A stretch of 64,000 nucleotides of DNA from Annona cherimola (Eukaryota > Streptophyta > Magnoliopsida > Magnoliales > Annonaceae). The position numbers and the translations under genes were made by a program. Of this stretch, positions 30,326 to 42,965 are shown piece by piece (the first letter of the stretch is position 1; every line of letters begins with the position of its first letter). The DNA lies in contig CM059974.1 of NCBI GenBank assembly GCA_030490835.1, forward strand, positions 2,859,501 to 2,923,500, in the 5' to 3' direction. Below the pieces are notes generated by a model, which saw nothing but the letters and a program-made list of their open reading frames with translations, searched no databases and was not told the origin of the DNA.

Positions 30326-31344
30326 TTTAAAACCACCAAATTTGGATATCATTTCTTATATTCATTCGTGATAGGAATGCATTTTGCACTTTCTATGGAC
30401 CACCAAAAGAATATGAACCGTACAAAGTTGCATGCACATCTATTTCAGACCACCAACCGCCACTTGTCTTCCAAATTCCATTCCAAAAGGTAGGCACTCA
30501 TTCATTGCATTAAGAATATAAGCAAATCTTTCCGTATTTCTCAACAGGTGTGGTCTTAGACAAGGCGTTCGCAGTATCGATCCAATCATTTTTCATATTT
30601 GTAAACTCACCCATTTATTTTGCATATTTGCGAGTTTAACCCTCTAAGCATTTAAATATTACCACATGAATCCTACTTATTTTTGAATTGCTACAAAATA
30701 TACCTTCTAGATTCTCTACCGGGGTGCATCTTTTTAAAATCCAGATTGTAAATTTTTTTTTTTTTTTTTTTGCATCATGTGAAATACAATTCATCCATCT
30801 TTATTGTTGTTAACATACAATCATACAAGCAAATACTCCTCTGTGTCTCAATATTAAGACCATTTAAGAATATTCAAATCACTTTGTTCAGAAAAAAATA
30901 TATTTGGATAGTTTCAATGCAAAATCCAAACTATATATAAATGTTAATTGCATGCGAAATATAATGATTGTATAAGATCTAAGTAGGCACAAACTGTATG
31001 GGTACGGATGTACCCCTTTTTAAAATATATTAGTTAAATTAGATCTCATGCAATTCACAATAATAAGGTGACACCTTCGGAAGTTTCAGCGATTGACATC
31101 GTTAAGGAGTGCTTACAAGTTTTTTTTTAAAAAAAAAAAAAAAATTAAAAATACCCCCTTTCAAAATTTCAAATCTACTTTCAACAACAAACCAACAAAC
31201 GATCCTACCGAATCCAGCCGTTAATAGAATTTTCCTATTTACTAAAGAGCAGGAGGATCTTTTGATCCCCTTAGATCAGCGTTGGATCGTCCTCTCTCAA
31301 GTGTGCGTTACATGAGATCAAAATTCACTTTGTCCATCTTATTT

Positions 31345-31626
31345 AGGGCATGTCCTTCGAGTTTTAAAATTTTTGCAACTCAAATTTTTCACTCTTTAGT
31401 TTTTATAATTATTATGTTTTTTAATCATTTTTTTATATATTCCTATATAACAAGCTCACTTTTTAATTATTTCTATATAATTACCTGTAGAACTAACTTA
31501 TTTATTTTAATTTTATTTTTTTGCTTCTCATGTTACCAATATTACGTTACATTATTTTTTATCGATTCAAAAAGTTTTACATAAAAATTTTTTCATCAAC
31601 AGTTTTATTAATTCATAAACACACCC
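31345..31626 (+). mobile_element. MITE family M3 copy
   Basis: Bounded by TTAGGGCATGTCC and CATAAACACACCC. Internal TTTTTAATTATTTCTATATA and CATTATTTTTTATCGATTC follow the family order. Confidence 0.6.
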
Positions 31627-31924
31627 TTAGTACATTCAAAATTTTATTAAAATCAAATACGTTAAAGCCTCATCTTAAAAAAGGTAAATAAATTATTATA
31701 ATATTGTAATTGCTCCGTGATTAGATATAAATGTTTTCTGTAATTTACTTATGATTAGACGTATTTTTAAGCAAATGTGGCCGTCCTAGATTTCGATTCA
31801 TCTGATATTTGGTATTATCACAGAACGAATTATTTTAAATGATGTGAACAGTTGGATTTGGATTTTATCATGAATGTAGGACACATTATTATCACACGTG
31901 CGAGAAACACGATCTCTGTCTTTC

Positions 31925-31930
31925 TATATA
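31925..31930 (+). promoter_or_regulatory. Putative TATA box of the ELMO gene
   Basis: TATATA inside TTTCTATATATCTCTCC, followed by a CT-rich, GC-rising leader of about 460 bases up to the start codon at 32394. Position and context suit a core promoter; not proven. Confidence 0.4.
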
Positions 31931-32393
31931 TCTCTCCCCTGGCTCGCTCCGCAGCTCCGCTCTGCTGCTGCCGTCGCTAATCTCGCCTGCTTGGCTTGGA
32001 ATTCCGACAGCACAACCGGCGCTCCTCTTCCGTTCCTCTCGCGCACGGCGAATCGCGATTTCAACGCCTTCGTCTCATAAAACGCTTTTCCAACGGCTAC
32101 GTGCATGCATTTCTTCTTCTTACCTTCCTTCGTAACGTATCCAAATGTCAATTGCCGAGACGCCGCCCGAAACCCCCGAAATTCATGAACAAGAAGCCTA
32201 GAGAAGAAAAAAACAGAGAACCGGATCTTCAAACCCTAGATTCCCGTTCTATACGAGCCGTGTTCTTCGTCTCGTCTGCGTCTTCTTCTGCTATGCTAAC
32301 TTCCAGCTGCTGCTGATTTGATTCTGCTCGTCGCCGATGGGGAGCTAGTAGTAGAGTAGTAGCTCGTCGTGGATGGTGGTTTGAAGGTTGCTT

Positions 32394-35300
32394 ATGGATG
32401 ACGCCGGCGGATCGTTTGTGGCGGTGAGGAGGATTTCGCAGGGTCTCGACCGAGGCGGAGGTTGCCATTCCACCTCAGGTGGGATATTCGTCTTCGTCTT
32501 CGTCTTCGTCTTCTTTCGTTATTATCTGCAGGGATTGGGATCATCGGATTGGATTTCTCAAACTTTCAAAGGCTGAGAGTTTCTGATTTTTTGCTTTTTG
32601 GTTTTGGATCGTTGGCGATTCTGGATTTGGATTTTTTTCCTCTGCTATATTCGATGTTAGTGTGTGAACTGAATGCTTGCTGTGACGCATTTGGCCATTT
32701 TGAATTTCTTTTTTCAACTTCGTTTTTTCAGCGGGAGTTTCCGGTGTTAGTGAATGAACTACAGCTGCTCCTCGTGGCCCAAATGTCATCGTGATTTATG
32801 TTCGACAGCAATTTATCAATCCAAACCATTCAATTACAAGCTGATTGAGAATTTTTCTCTGGATTGAAAATTTTGTGATTTCCACTTTTTTAGTGTCCAT
32901 CAGCATTCTCGAGATTTTGCAGCATCGTTGGTCTTCTACACAATAGCCTCTATGCTGTTTGACTTTTCGAATGGAGAAATCTCACTCGTGGTGCGCTAGT
33001 GTATGGTTCAGATGTGCATTTTGTGGGGATGGATTGTTTATGATCTAGATCATGGAAAATTACGCGTTGTTGCGGATGACCACAGCCGTCCACTGGTGAG
33101 CTGTGTAAGGGAGTTGTCGCCACGAGGATTTTGTGGGTGGAATATTCAGCACGTATTTTCAATTGCAGACAATCCTTGGCAGGACCTACCCAATGAACTA
33201 TTGTAATCGTTTGTTAATTGTTGGCTACCCTATTTTTGTGTCCTGTGAATATAGCACGCAGTGGAGACAGGCTGGAAATGAGCTGTACTAATGAGCAGTA
33301 GTCCTTGAATTTTCAAACTGATGTCCATCAAATGGGTGGAACTTCTCAATGCATAACCTTAAATTTTATTGCATTTTGGTATTGCTACAGCTGAGCTTGT
33401 GGCAGGGTCAGCCGCATGGATTGGGAGAGGACTTTCGTGCGTTTGTGCTCAGAGAAGGGACAGCGATGCTCGCCCCTCTGTTGATTTAACTCCTGCCCAG
33501 GTTGTAATTACCCTCTTGAGTTTTAAATCTACTCTCTTAGTTATACTGTTTGACTTGTCCTAACTTAATTGATGGACTTCGAGGCAATCCTTGATTGATT
33601 TATTTAATTTGGTAATTTTCTGCCTATTATCTAGGTACTTTATAATGACACCGTTTGCTATCTACTTATCTAAAAGCTTCTGAGGTTCTTCACAGAGTAA
33701 TTGACGGGAATCATTCTTCTATAACCAAATCATTATGTTTTGAAATTTGTACCCCATTTGTAAACTGATCTCATCTACAACTCATGTAGCCCACCTTCTA
33801 GAAAGCTCATCTGGTGATGTATGTGGCAGATTGTTAAATGTACTGAAGGGAGCTGCTGACTGTAACCAACAGAAGTTCAAAGTAATCCCAGCTGAAGAAA
33901 CTAACATATGCTCAGAAAAATCATCTTTTTGAAACAAAGAATGTGTTGAACGGAGACCCAGGCCTTCTACCGGGGTGATAGTTGTTAGAATGCAAAGAAA
34001 ATATTGCTCATAGAGACAAGTAAAACCCAAAGTGGAATTCCTAGATATATTTAAACTAAGCTCTTATCCTATTTCATTCATTGCTTACTGGTGAGTGTGT
34101 TTTTTTGTTTCTTGAATAATTTGTGCAATGATTCATGTTTCATGTAATATATAACTACAAAGACTTTCCTCATCTATGGCTACTGTCATCCATTCATCCT
34201 TATCATCAGTATGGTAAAAAGTAAAAACTGAATCAGTTCAGACTGGCTGGTTTGAGCTGGTTCTTGGTGCATCTCATCTGGTTTTAAAACCAATTTGATT
34301 CTAAAAATTCGATGGACCTGTTTAACCTACTAGTTAGACTACAAAACAGATGAACTGGGCTGATTTGGTAAACAAAAATATCTTATGCTATTAAAATATG
34401 CAAAATTTTCAGCTTGGATGAAGATAGTAGTTTTGCTTCCCATTTCAGCTTTTGGAGTCAGCACAACAAACATTTTCACAACTTGACTTTAAATACTATT
34501 TTTGTCATGAGCTAATAGAGCCAGTTAAAGTGGTTTGAAATAGCAGTGGAACGGGTTTGAGATTTCAAGCCACCAGCTTGACCTCCAGTTCTAAAACATT
34601 GATCATCATTTTATGTTAATTTTTTTTAGGATCTTCATAGTTTATACTTCTCCGTCTCTTCTCATGAAAGTGCTACTGAGAATTAGCAATTGATGCTCCA
34701 GTCTTTCTTTTCACTTTTTTGGATGCAGGAGGAATGCTTGCATAGGCTACAAAAACGCATAGAGATTCCATACGATGGTTCCAATCCAGAGCACCAGGTA
34801 AAATCATTGGAAATCACTATAATAAGCTAGTATTTTGAATCTTATTGCTTTCTTACATGTACTCCTTGAAACACTTAGGGCCATTGTTGTCATATTTACA
34901 CTGAGAATTTCCAAACAAAATAAGGTGCTATTTATGCCGAGCCTATCAAATTTATTTTCAATTGATAAAAATTTTTCTTATGATATCAGTGATTCATTGT
35001 CAGGAAAGAACCTTAAAGTAGGATATGTACTTGCACATTGAACTTCAATATTCTTTTTCCCTCTTTTATTTATCATGTACTCGTTCTTCAACAATGAGGT
35101 ACCCAATCTTGAAATGCAACTAGCTACAGTGTTCCTATTATAGAAGTAGTTGTTTTATTTGTAAAATTCTCCTGCAGAAAACACATGAGGCATTAGAGAT
35201 TAGTGTGATTGGTCTTTTTCTTACATTTTTGAAGATATGTGTATATCCTTCTATGGTAATTGAACGAAGGCAAACCTTGAGATATTGGTAAGAATTACTA

Positions 35301-37430
35301 TCTTTGTGGGAGCTCTACAAGTAAGGCCATCTTTAGTAGCTCTTCGTTTGTATCATGAACAAGAACGTAAAAGAGCCTTATGTCTGTAACTGTGACATTG
35401 ATATATTATTGGAACAATGATTTCATCTGTCCTACTATTCTTCTTCTTGTTGTAGGCAACATTGAGAGCCCTCTGGTGTACAGCTTTCCCTGGAGTAGAA
35501 CTGCATGGTTTAGTATCTGAGCAGTGGAAGGATATGGGTTGGCAAGGGAAGGACCCATCTACAGATTTCAGGTATTTCGGGATGTTCTTGTTTTGCTTGA
35601 TGTCTTCTTTTTTCGACCTGAACTTCCATTGAAAGATGTTTTGTACACAATCTCTGCATTGTGTCTTGTAGGGGTGCTGGCTTCATATCTCTCGAGAACC
35701 TGCTATTCTTTGCCAAGGCATTCCCGGTTCGTGCTTTCCTTTTCTATTTAGTCTTTCTATTTGTTGACTTATTCCAAAATTGTAATCTCTTTTTTATTAG
35801 CAATTCTGGAAGTCATAGTTATTGCGTGCTTTGTTTTTAATACAACTAAAGGGTATCACATCATAGAAATTATTATAGGAATGTGACAATCAATCATATG
35901 ATTCTAAACAACGCCTGCAAATCAAATGAGCCATATGTAAGGTCCCATGTGCAGTAAGTGGACAAGCTCCTATATTATTCTGCATCCAAGTTCCATTAAA
36001 TTGATTGCCTTTACTCAACAATTGATTAGATAATGTCTGCAAAACCACCCAGCTACTTGGTTAAGTAATGAGCGCCTTTGCACATAGTTTGTCAGAGAAA
36101 ACTTATCATCAATGGCATTGATAACTCAGTGCTGCATTAAACTGTATCAGCATGCTCTTCCTCTTTTTGCCTCTCTCACTTCAGTCTGCTTATGGGCTAT
36201 TTTTCTGGTGACTTCACTCAGGCATTTACTAGGCAAAATCGAGTTTTTATTTTGCAAAAAGCCCTCATTTTCCCGAATTACTAGGCAATGCAGGATTTGT
36301 AAAAAGTGAAATTTTACTTGTCTATGTGAACTTTGAAGTTTTCAAGCTTCTGCATAAGTGGTTCAGCCTATGGAGATATAAGACATCCATCTAACTTAGA
36401 AGTTTTGTTCACCTATTTGGATCCATTTGAGTTCTTGGACTCGGTGAATTTATTGTTTCCTTGCATGCCTAAATAGCCACCTAATGATTTATTGATTACA
36501 CAGTGTGCTCATTGAAAGAGAAAATCTAAGCAGATTCCTCATTGATGCAGAAAACCTTCCAAGATCTTCTCTGGAAGCAAGAAGGTGTCCGTGCAATGTG
36601 GGAGTACCCATTTGCAATTGCGGGTGTAAACATTACATTCATGCTTATTCAAATGCTTGATCTTGAAGCTGGTTAGTCTTTTGCTAGCTTAACATATTTG
36701 TTTTCTTGCCTTTTTAGTGTATGGTGGTTGTAAGATCACTGTTGTCATCTGATGCTTGTCTCTTGCTGGTATGACATGCGAGGGGGGGTTGGTGAGGAAA
36801 CATCCTTGGGTTTAATATTCACCAATAAAAAAATCTTGATTGGTCAAGATATATATTTTAAAAAAAGATCCGTTAACTTTACTGTAAATGAATCTTAGGT
36901 GCTGCTAACAGCATGTGCTTTGCGAATTTACAGCCAAACCAAGAACAGTGATGGGGGCTATCTTCCTGAAGATACTTTCAGGTCTGTTGATAACTGGAAT
37001 AAGAAAGATGAGCCGATCGTTCTTACTACTGGGATTCCTGCAAATTTGGAAAGCTGCTAGAATTCCCTGTTACCGTCAAACTGTTCATTAATGTTTAAAT
37101 CATGATATTCTGACAGAAAATGAGCGGGCTTTCGATCTCTTGTACTGCCTAACGTTCAAGTTGATGGACCGGCAATGGCTCTCCATGCGTGCTTCATATA
37201 TGGATTTCAATGTACGACCACCAAATCATTTCTCTTACTCTATATAGAAGTGCAGTGTTCACTCGCCATTTTACCCCTTTGTTTTGTTTTTTCGGTGTTT
37301 TGTTTTTTCGGCTGCTTTCCCTTTACAGTCAGTGATGAAAGCCACGAGGAGACAGCTAGAAAGAGAGCTGCTGCTTGAGGACATAACACGTATAGAGGAG
37401 ATGCCTTCCTACAGCCTTCTCGCTCGGTAG
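32394..37430 (+). CDS. ELMO/CED-12 domain-containing protein
   Basis: Plant ELMO-domain proteins are homologous to animal ELMO/ELMOD, which act on small GTPases (as part of Rac exchange factors or as Arf GAPs). The plant role is poorly known. Exons: 32394-32478, 33391-33500, 34729-34797, 35456-35571, 35672-35726, 36551-36671, 36934-36981, 37117-37211, 37329-37430, giving 801 nt and 266 aa, all in frame. The first about 60 residues are Gly/Ser/Arg-rich with AWIGRGLSCVCAQRRDSD. Then comes the ELMO domain: ECLHRLQKRIEIPYDGSN, RALWCTAFPGVE, WKDMGWQGKDPSTDFRGAGF, SLENLLFFAKAFP, WEYPFAIAGVNITFMLIQML, ENERAFDLLYCLTFKLMD. A charged C-terminal helix ends in EEMPSYSLLAR. Start chosen because it is the first ATG in the exon frame after the leader. 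The gene runs convergent to the NDP kinase gene 423 bases downstream. Confidence 0.93.
32487..32514. repeat. (TTCGTC)n hexanucleotide repeat in ELMO intron 1
   Basis: About four TTCGTC-type units directly after the donor of exon 1. Confidence 0.8.
34205..34605. other. Decayed repeat in ELMO intron 2
   Basis: Recurrent GGTTTGAG, GGTTTTAAAACC and GTTCTAAAACATTGAT motifs resemble the ends of plant hAT-like or foldback elements. Limits uncertain. Confidence 0.3.
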
Positions 37431-37852
37431 GAATGGCAAGTGCATTTGAATCATTGGATGATGTATCGAATACCAGGGACACTCTTTTTCGTGTTTTTTT
37501 TGTTTTTTTCCTTAATCCTGTTTCTTTTTATTAGGGGGTTAGTTTCCACTTCTACCAAGAAGTGCGTGATTGAAGATTCCACTTCTATCAAGCAGATTGC
37601 TTGCTAGGGTCTTGCTTTCGATGATTCTAGTGGCTCTGCACTGGCTTACTTGTCTAACCACATTCAATGATTCAATTCAGTGGGGTTTGTCTTTTTGATT
37701 GCAGCATCGCTCATAATTCCGCCACTTCATTGCATTTCATCCCACCTCAAAAACAGGTGAACCATCATGAATAAATGAATGACCAATGATGAGTTGCAGA
37801 GAAGAAAGGGAAAACGAAAACAAAAACAAACAGGCAAATGGCGATGGTGATA

Positions 37853-39189
37853 TCACTCGTAAATCCAGGGATGGAGGTTGCTCTGCCAATCCACAGGGCC
37901 GTCAGGAAACCATAGAGCAATTTCCTTCCTCCCATTCTCCACAGAATCGCTTCCATGAATAACATTCCTGCAATGCAATGCAGAGCCATCATCTCAAAAT
38001 CAAATCATTCAAATCGAGTTTTTTTTTTTTTTTTTTTTTTTGAGAGGATAGAATCAGAAATGAAGAGAGAAAAAGGACCTGCCCATGATGATAGCGAAAT
38101 CACCACGAATGGTTCCAGGAGCAGATTCAGATGGATTAGTAGCACCAATGATCCTGCGACCTGTGGCCACCACATTCTTCCCTTCCCAAACCATGGCAAC
38201 CACTGGCCCAGATGTGATGTATTCAACCAACCCGCCAAAGAATGACTTGGTAGACAAATCTTCGTAGTGCTTCTCTGCGGAAGCTCTCTCCGCTCTCTTC
38301 AGTTTCAAACCTGCAACGCATCAGCGTACAAACTCAAAAATCGATTGATTTTTCGTTTTTTTGAAGTAATACCGTTACCTTTGAGTAAGCAACCCTTCTT
38401 CTCAAACCTGCTGATGATCTCGCCTACCTGAAGGATAGAGGAGAGGGAAGCATCCAAAATGCATGTCAGCGCACAGTATCCAAATTGACTGTTGAAAGTG
38501 TTGGAAAGGATTCATAATAATATTATCTTTTTTTATTGAAATATTATATTTTTATATTTACTTATATTTTATTATTTTGTTATATTATGTTTTACCTTTA
38601 TGATGACCAACGGCGGGATTGTTGACATCAGTGTTCTTTTAATTAGGAGTTTTATATCTGTACCTACATAGTTTGGGCAAAACTGTAAAAATATATGATG
38701 AATTTTAAATAATTCCAGACGAACAGTTTGTCTCAAATTATATGGGTATCACTTTTGTTTAAAAAATTATAAAATGATAAAAATGTCCCAGCAAACAAAT
38801 AAAATTATAAAATGCAAAAAATCACCTTTAAAATTAAAAAATAAAAGCATATCTACAATCAATGTCATGTCATAATTATAAAAGTAATTTATGTAAAAGT
38901 GATAGGTATAAGGGCAAATAACTTTATTTTTAGGTGATTTCAATACTTACAATTATCAATTCTAAATCGATACTTGCTTTTATGAAATATTATTTTTAAG
39001 GACGAAGCCTATATTAATTTTCCATCAAAATTTTTTTCATACATTAAATAAATAAATGTAAACCGGATAATAAAATCATCGTTTATTCTTAAAATGTTTA
39101 TTCATTTTATGATTAAATCATTTTATTGTTGCAGTCACCAGGCCACGTTGGACCCCATCGGGCTTGATCATGATGAAGATCTGTTCCAT
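37853..39189 (-). CDS. Nucleoside diphosphate kinase, cytosolic type I
   Basis: Transfers the terminal phosphate from ATP to NDPs through a phosphohistidine, balancing NTP pools (family knowledge). Minus-strand exons in transcription order: 39139-39189, 38379-38427, 38079-38310, 37853-37967. They total 447 nt, exactly 148 aa, the usual length of the cytosolic enzyme. Landmarks: [17 protein letters not shown] with [67 protein letters not shown]; the active-site NVIHGSD with His115; C-terminal LHPWIYE. No transit peptide precedes the KPDG exon, so it is cytosolic or nuclear rather than plastid or mitochondrial. Oddities are minor: IIMGR before the active site, where FAIDIGR is usual in type I, and VENGRKE after it. 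The promoter side faces two M1 elements starting about 300 bases upstream. Confidence 0.95.
38018..38041. repeat. Poly(T) run in NDPK intron 3
   Basis: About 24 T on the + strand (poly(A) on the transcribed strand), between exons 3 and 4 of the NDP kinase. No flanking duplication seen. Confidence 0.85.
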
Positions 39190-39477
39190 TGATTCCTCCT
39201 GCTCTTCTTCTTTGCTTTCTTTTATTTTTTTAAAAAATTTTAAACTCTTCCAGCTCCACAATCCAAAGCTCTGTGGTTGAAATTAGGTAGGCTTTGTAAC
39301 AACCCTTTAATAATCAGCTGGACTGAAGAGCCCATCGACTTCCCATGCTCTGTGGATTCGTCGCTTATGCTTGAGATCCGGCCGTTCGATCGCCTTACGA
39401 CCCGGATTTTCCCGTCCTGCCCACACGTTCAATCAGCTTGCATTTATAAAAATAAAATTTTTTTACCATGCATTTCA
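39190..39477 (-). promoter_or_regulatory. NDP kinase 5' leader and proximal promoter region
   Basis: Sequence between the start codon and the M1 insertions. It contains an AT-rich stretch (39225-39245) and a GC-richer block (39330-39425). No TATA box is convincingly placed. Whatever proximal promoter exists must lie here or be supplied by the transposons beyond. Confidence 0.35.
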
Positions 39478-39493
39478 AATATATATATATATA

Positions 39494-39837
39494 GGGAAAT
39501 AATCCCGTGCATGCGACTGCACCGTGCAGTCCATGCACTGTGGGCCCCACTTGATCATAAATAGAAAATCCACCACACCCATTGTATTTAGAATTGTTCA
39601 CTTTATTAGCATACCAATTTTCATCCAAATCCAACATTTGTGTAGTCCCCATCCTAAAATGGTGCAAAATCAACGTAATAAAATAGTTTAATGTAAATAT
39701 CAAGTTTAAAGTGGTTTTTTCAACATCTAAACCGTCTAAAGTATGATTTATATATGGATAAATGATTGTATAAAACTTCATTACAATCTAATATGTGTGG
39801 GGTCCATTTTACAGCGGACTGCACAGGATCGGATCTC
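39494..39837 (-). mobile_element. MITE family M1, copy C
   Basis: Minus-orientation copy, about 95% like copy A by eye. Tips GCGACTGCACCGTGCAGTCC, TGTGGGCCCCAC and, at the other end, GTGGGGTCCATTTTACAGCG, GACTGCACAGGATCGG. Flanked by (TA)n at 39478-39493 and by TATATATTTTTATATATA at 39839-39858. Confidence 0.8.
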
Positions 39838-39859
39838 AAATATATATTTTTATATATAA

Positions 39860-40205
39860 GGGCTGTTCTGGTGCAACATAACTGCATCGGAACAGCGGTA
39901 CATTTGCCCAAAAGTGGACCCCATACATATTAAAATGCAATAAAACTTTATACAATCATTTATCTATATATAAATTTTATACCAAATGGTTTAAATATTG
40001 AAAAAACCACTTTAAAGTTGTTATTTACATCAAACTATTTTATTACTTTGAATTTGTACTATTTTCAAATAAGGTCCATACACATATCCGATTTGGATGA
40101 AAATTGGTGTGTTAACAGAATACATTATTCTAAATACAATTGGTGGAGTGGATTATGATTTGATCATTATGTGGGGCCCATTTTAGTGGTGCTGCACCTG
40201 AATAT
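39860..40205 (+). mobile_element. MITE family M1, copy D
   Basis: Divergent subtype lying back-to-back with copy C. Tips GGTGCAACATAACTGCATCG, AAAGTGGACCCCA and TGTGGGGCCCA, GGTGCTGCACCTG. Followed by (TA)n at 40206-40223. Internal order follows copy A (CTTTATACAATCATTTAT, CACTTTAAAGTTGTTATTTA, GATTTGGATGAAAATTGGT). Confidence 0.75.
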
Positions 40206-40223
40206 TATATATATATATATATA

Positions 40224-40829
40224 ACCCAACACACCCGTTGTAGGGGCATTTATAAAGTTATAAACCCTTTTTTCTATTTTATCAATGTAATTTTAGCAAT
40301 ACATATCCTAAATTAAGTTCTACTTACCTTTTCTTTTCATTGTCTATATTTTTAATTTTATTTTAACCAAAAGTTATTGATTTTAGTTCTACGAATTTAA
40401 TGTACGATTGAAATCACTTCCTGCACATATTTTCCCATATTCCTTGTAAGATAATGTAAAGAAAAAAGATAAAATAATATCCCTACTATGGGATAAACAA
40501 GAATGATATGAAAAGTAGGACAGGGAATAAAACAACCGAGATAAAGGTTCAAAAATATATGGATGGGCAATAATATTATGGCCTCCAACATTCCGAAAAG
40601 TTGGATGAGCTGCGCTTGGGGTTGAAATTGGACACAATTTTCTGGCCAATTAATTCAAGCATGTCTTAAGCTATCACACTATTTTTAGGTTTTGAAATTA
40701 TCACTGATCACGAGAGGTTAATTACTTCCCAATTCCCGCCTACTAATTCAAATTAATTAGCTCAGTAATTGACTAAATTTTGGTCTTTTGCAATATTGGG
40801 AGAGTTTGTACTTTGTAGTCGACTTTTTA
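40224..40829. other. AT-rich spacer, no gene recognised
   Basis: No open frame of note and no repeat end recognised. Confidence 0.4.
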
Positions 40830-41190
40830 AAATGCACCCGGGTGCATTTAGCTTGGGTGCACCCGGTTGTATTGACTTATTTTTTAATATTTTCTATACA
40901 ATTATAAATTTAGGTATATTTAACAAGTTTTGCCATTTTTAAAAATTTATAGACGTTTTTTTGTATTTTTTTAAAATAAGTGGTATTTTCGTAATTCGCA
41001 AATTACAAAACTATCACTATTTTTAAAAAATCTAAAAAATATTTATAAATTTTCAAAAATAATAAAAATTGATATAAATAGTAAATACACTTATACTAAT
41101 AGTTATATAAAATTTTTTAAAAGAAAATATAAAAGTTTTTGCATTTAGATGAACGGAAGCTAAATGCCCGTGTGCACTTGATTGCATTCC
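40830..41190. mobile_element. MITE family M2 copy
   Basis: GC-rich tips GCACCCGGGTGCATTTAGCT and GTGCACCCGG on the left; GCTAAATGCCCGTGTGCACT on the right. AATTTAGGTATATTTAACAA and AGTAAATACACTTATACTAA are the stem landmarks. Confidence 0.65.
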
Positions 41191-41882
41191 GAGTTTGCAC
41201 CCGCTGCACTGATCTATCAACAAGCAACAGCCTCCTCCCTCCTTAATATTCGGGCCTCCGCCGCTTGTGATATGTCAGATTGTCAGTGCAGTTCATACTT
41301 CATACCCGCCCTAATCCGCAGTTTGAGCTGTTGGAATCAGTAGTAGCGCTCACTTCCATGGTATTAATAAACAAGTCAGAACACCACGTCCTCAGCAAAA
41401 TCTTCTGGTCCGGGATTTAGAAAATTGTGAAATTAGATATTTCGACCGTTTTATGTTTAAAATGTGCACTAGAAGGGTCTTAGAAATTTGCAGTCATAGT
41501 CATTTCAAAATTTTTTAATAATAGTCCTAGAAGCCCAAACATTATCAACTTTTTTATATAAAATTACCAAAACATCCTTTTAATAATTTCTTCTTAACTT
41601 TTAAGTGCACCGTACTGTTAGGTTGGATTTTTAGGTCGTTTTTAATTAAATTAATGTCTTGTGAGAAAAAAATTATTTTGAACTTTAACTGGAGTGCTTC
41701 AAATATTTAGTTAGAAGATCAAAAGGATCCTTTGGTTAGTCATTTATGTCATGATTTTAATGATATTAGGGATTCACTTGGCGAAATTGCAAGTGCAAAT
41801 TTTTAAAACTTAAAATTCATCTACTATGAATATGAAATTTAAGGGTTAAAGATTACAAATTCATAAAACATGAGAAAACTAT

Positions 41883-42174
41883 GGGTGTGTTTGTTTGGGG
41901 CAAAAAAGTGTCAACTAAAACTTTTCAATCTAAAACTTTTCACTTTCCATAATTATTCTATTTTTAATTATTTTTTTCACATTTTTCTATACAAACTACA
42001 ATACTTTTCAATCATTTCTATACAATTACCCATACAACTAACATATCTATTTTAACTTTATTCTTTTTACTCCTCATCATTATCCATATTATATCACATA
42101 ATTTTATATTGATTTGACAACTTCTACTTCAAAAACTTTTCATTAAAAGTTTTACTTCCAACCAAACATACACT
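41883..42174 (+). mobile_element. MITE family M3 copy
   Basis: Starts GGGTGTGTTTGTTTGGGG and ends AACCAAACATACAC. Internal CAATCATTTCTATACAATTA and ATATCACATAATTTTATATT. The M1 copy E inserts within a dozen bases of its right end. Confidence 0.75.
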
Positions 42175-42185
42175 ATGTATATATA

Positions 42186-42500
42186 GGGAGAACAGCGGTA
42201 CATTTGATCAAAAGTGGGTCTCATACATATTAGAATGCAATGAAACTTTATATAATCATTTATCCATGTATAAATTTTATAGAAAATGGTTTACATGTTG
42301 AAAAAACACTTTAAAGTTGTTATTTAGATCAAACTATTTTATTACGTTGAATTTGTATCATTTTCAGATGAGGCCCATATACATATCTGATTAGGATGAA
42401 AATTGGTATGATAATATAATACACTATTCTAAATATAATGGGTAGAGTAGATTATGATTTGATGATCATGTGGGGCCCATTTCAGCGATGCTGCACCCGA
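42186..42500 (+). mobile_element. MITE family M1, copy E
   Basis: Same subtype as copy D: AACAGCGGTACATTTG and AAAGTGGGTCTCA on the left, TGTGGGGCCCATTTCAGCGA and GCTGCACCCGA on the right. Preceded by TATATATA (42178-42185) and followed by (AT)n (42501-42514). One base lost in the core relative to A-D. Confidence 0.75.
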
Positions 42501-42624
42501 ATATATATATATATAATATACAAAAAGCCTATATACAAGTACGGGCTATGCTTGTCAAAAAAAAAAAAAAACTGCCCGCTATGATTTTTTAGACCAGTCG
42601 AAATGGCTCAATCTTAAACTGGTT

Positions 42625-42965
42625 TGAAATATTATTTCTTTAAAATTTAAAATTTTGTAATAAGATTGTTAATTTAGGTATATATTATCTGTAAGCCTAA
42701 TTTTATAAATTTCGGAGACGTATATATATATATATTTATCTTATATTTGTAAACAAAAGTGTATTGTGGTCATTGGTAAAGGAGTAAAAATGACAATAAT
42801 ACTTCTATATTTAAAAATATAAAATAAATATATATGCATTTTTAAAAATAATGAAACTTAATTTATAAATAATATATACTTAGATAAAACTAATTTATAC
42901 ATAACATACATTTAGATTAATAGCTTCATTAAAAAAATTTCAAAAAATAAAAAATAAGTGTTATG
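42625..42965. mobile_element. MITE family M2, decayed copy
   Basis: The arms around 42640-42700 and 42900-42960 follow the M2 plan (TTAATTTAGGTATAT on the left, ATACATTTAGATTAAT on the right) but the GC-rich tips are gone. Confidence 0.45.

Noticed and set aside
31898..32316. Frames of 60-106 codons in the ELMO leader
   Set aside because: GC-rich 5' leader sequence; upstream frames without family resemblance, not joined to the ELMO exons.
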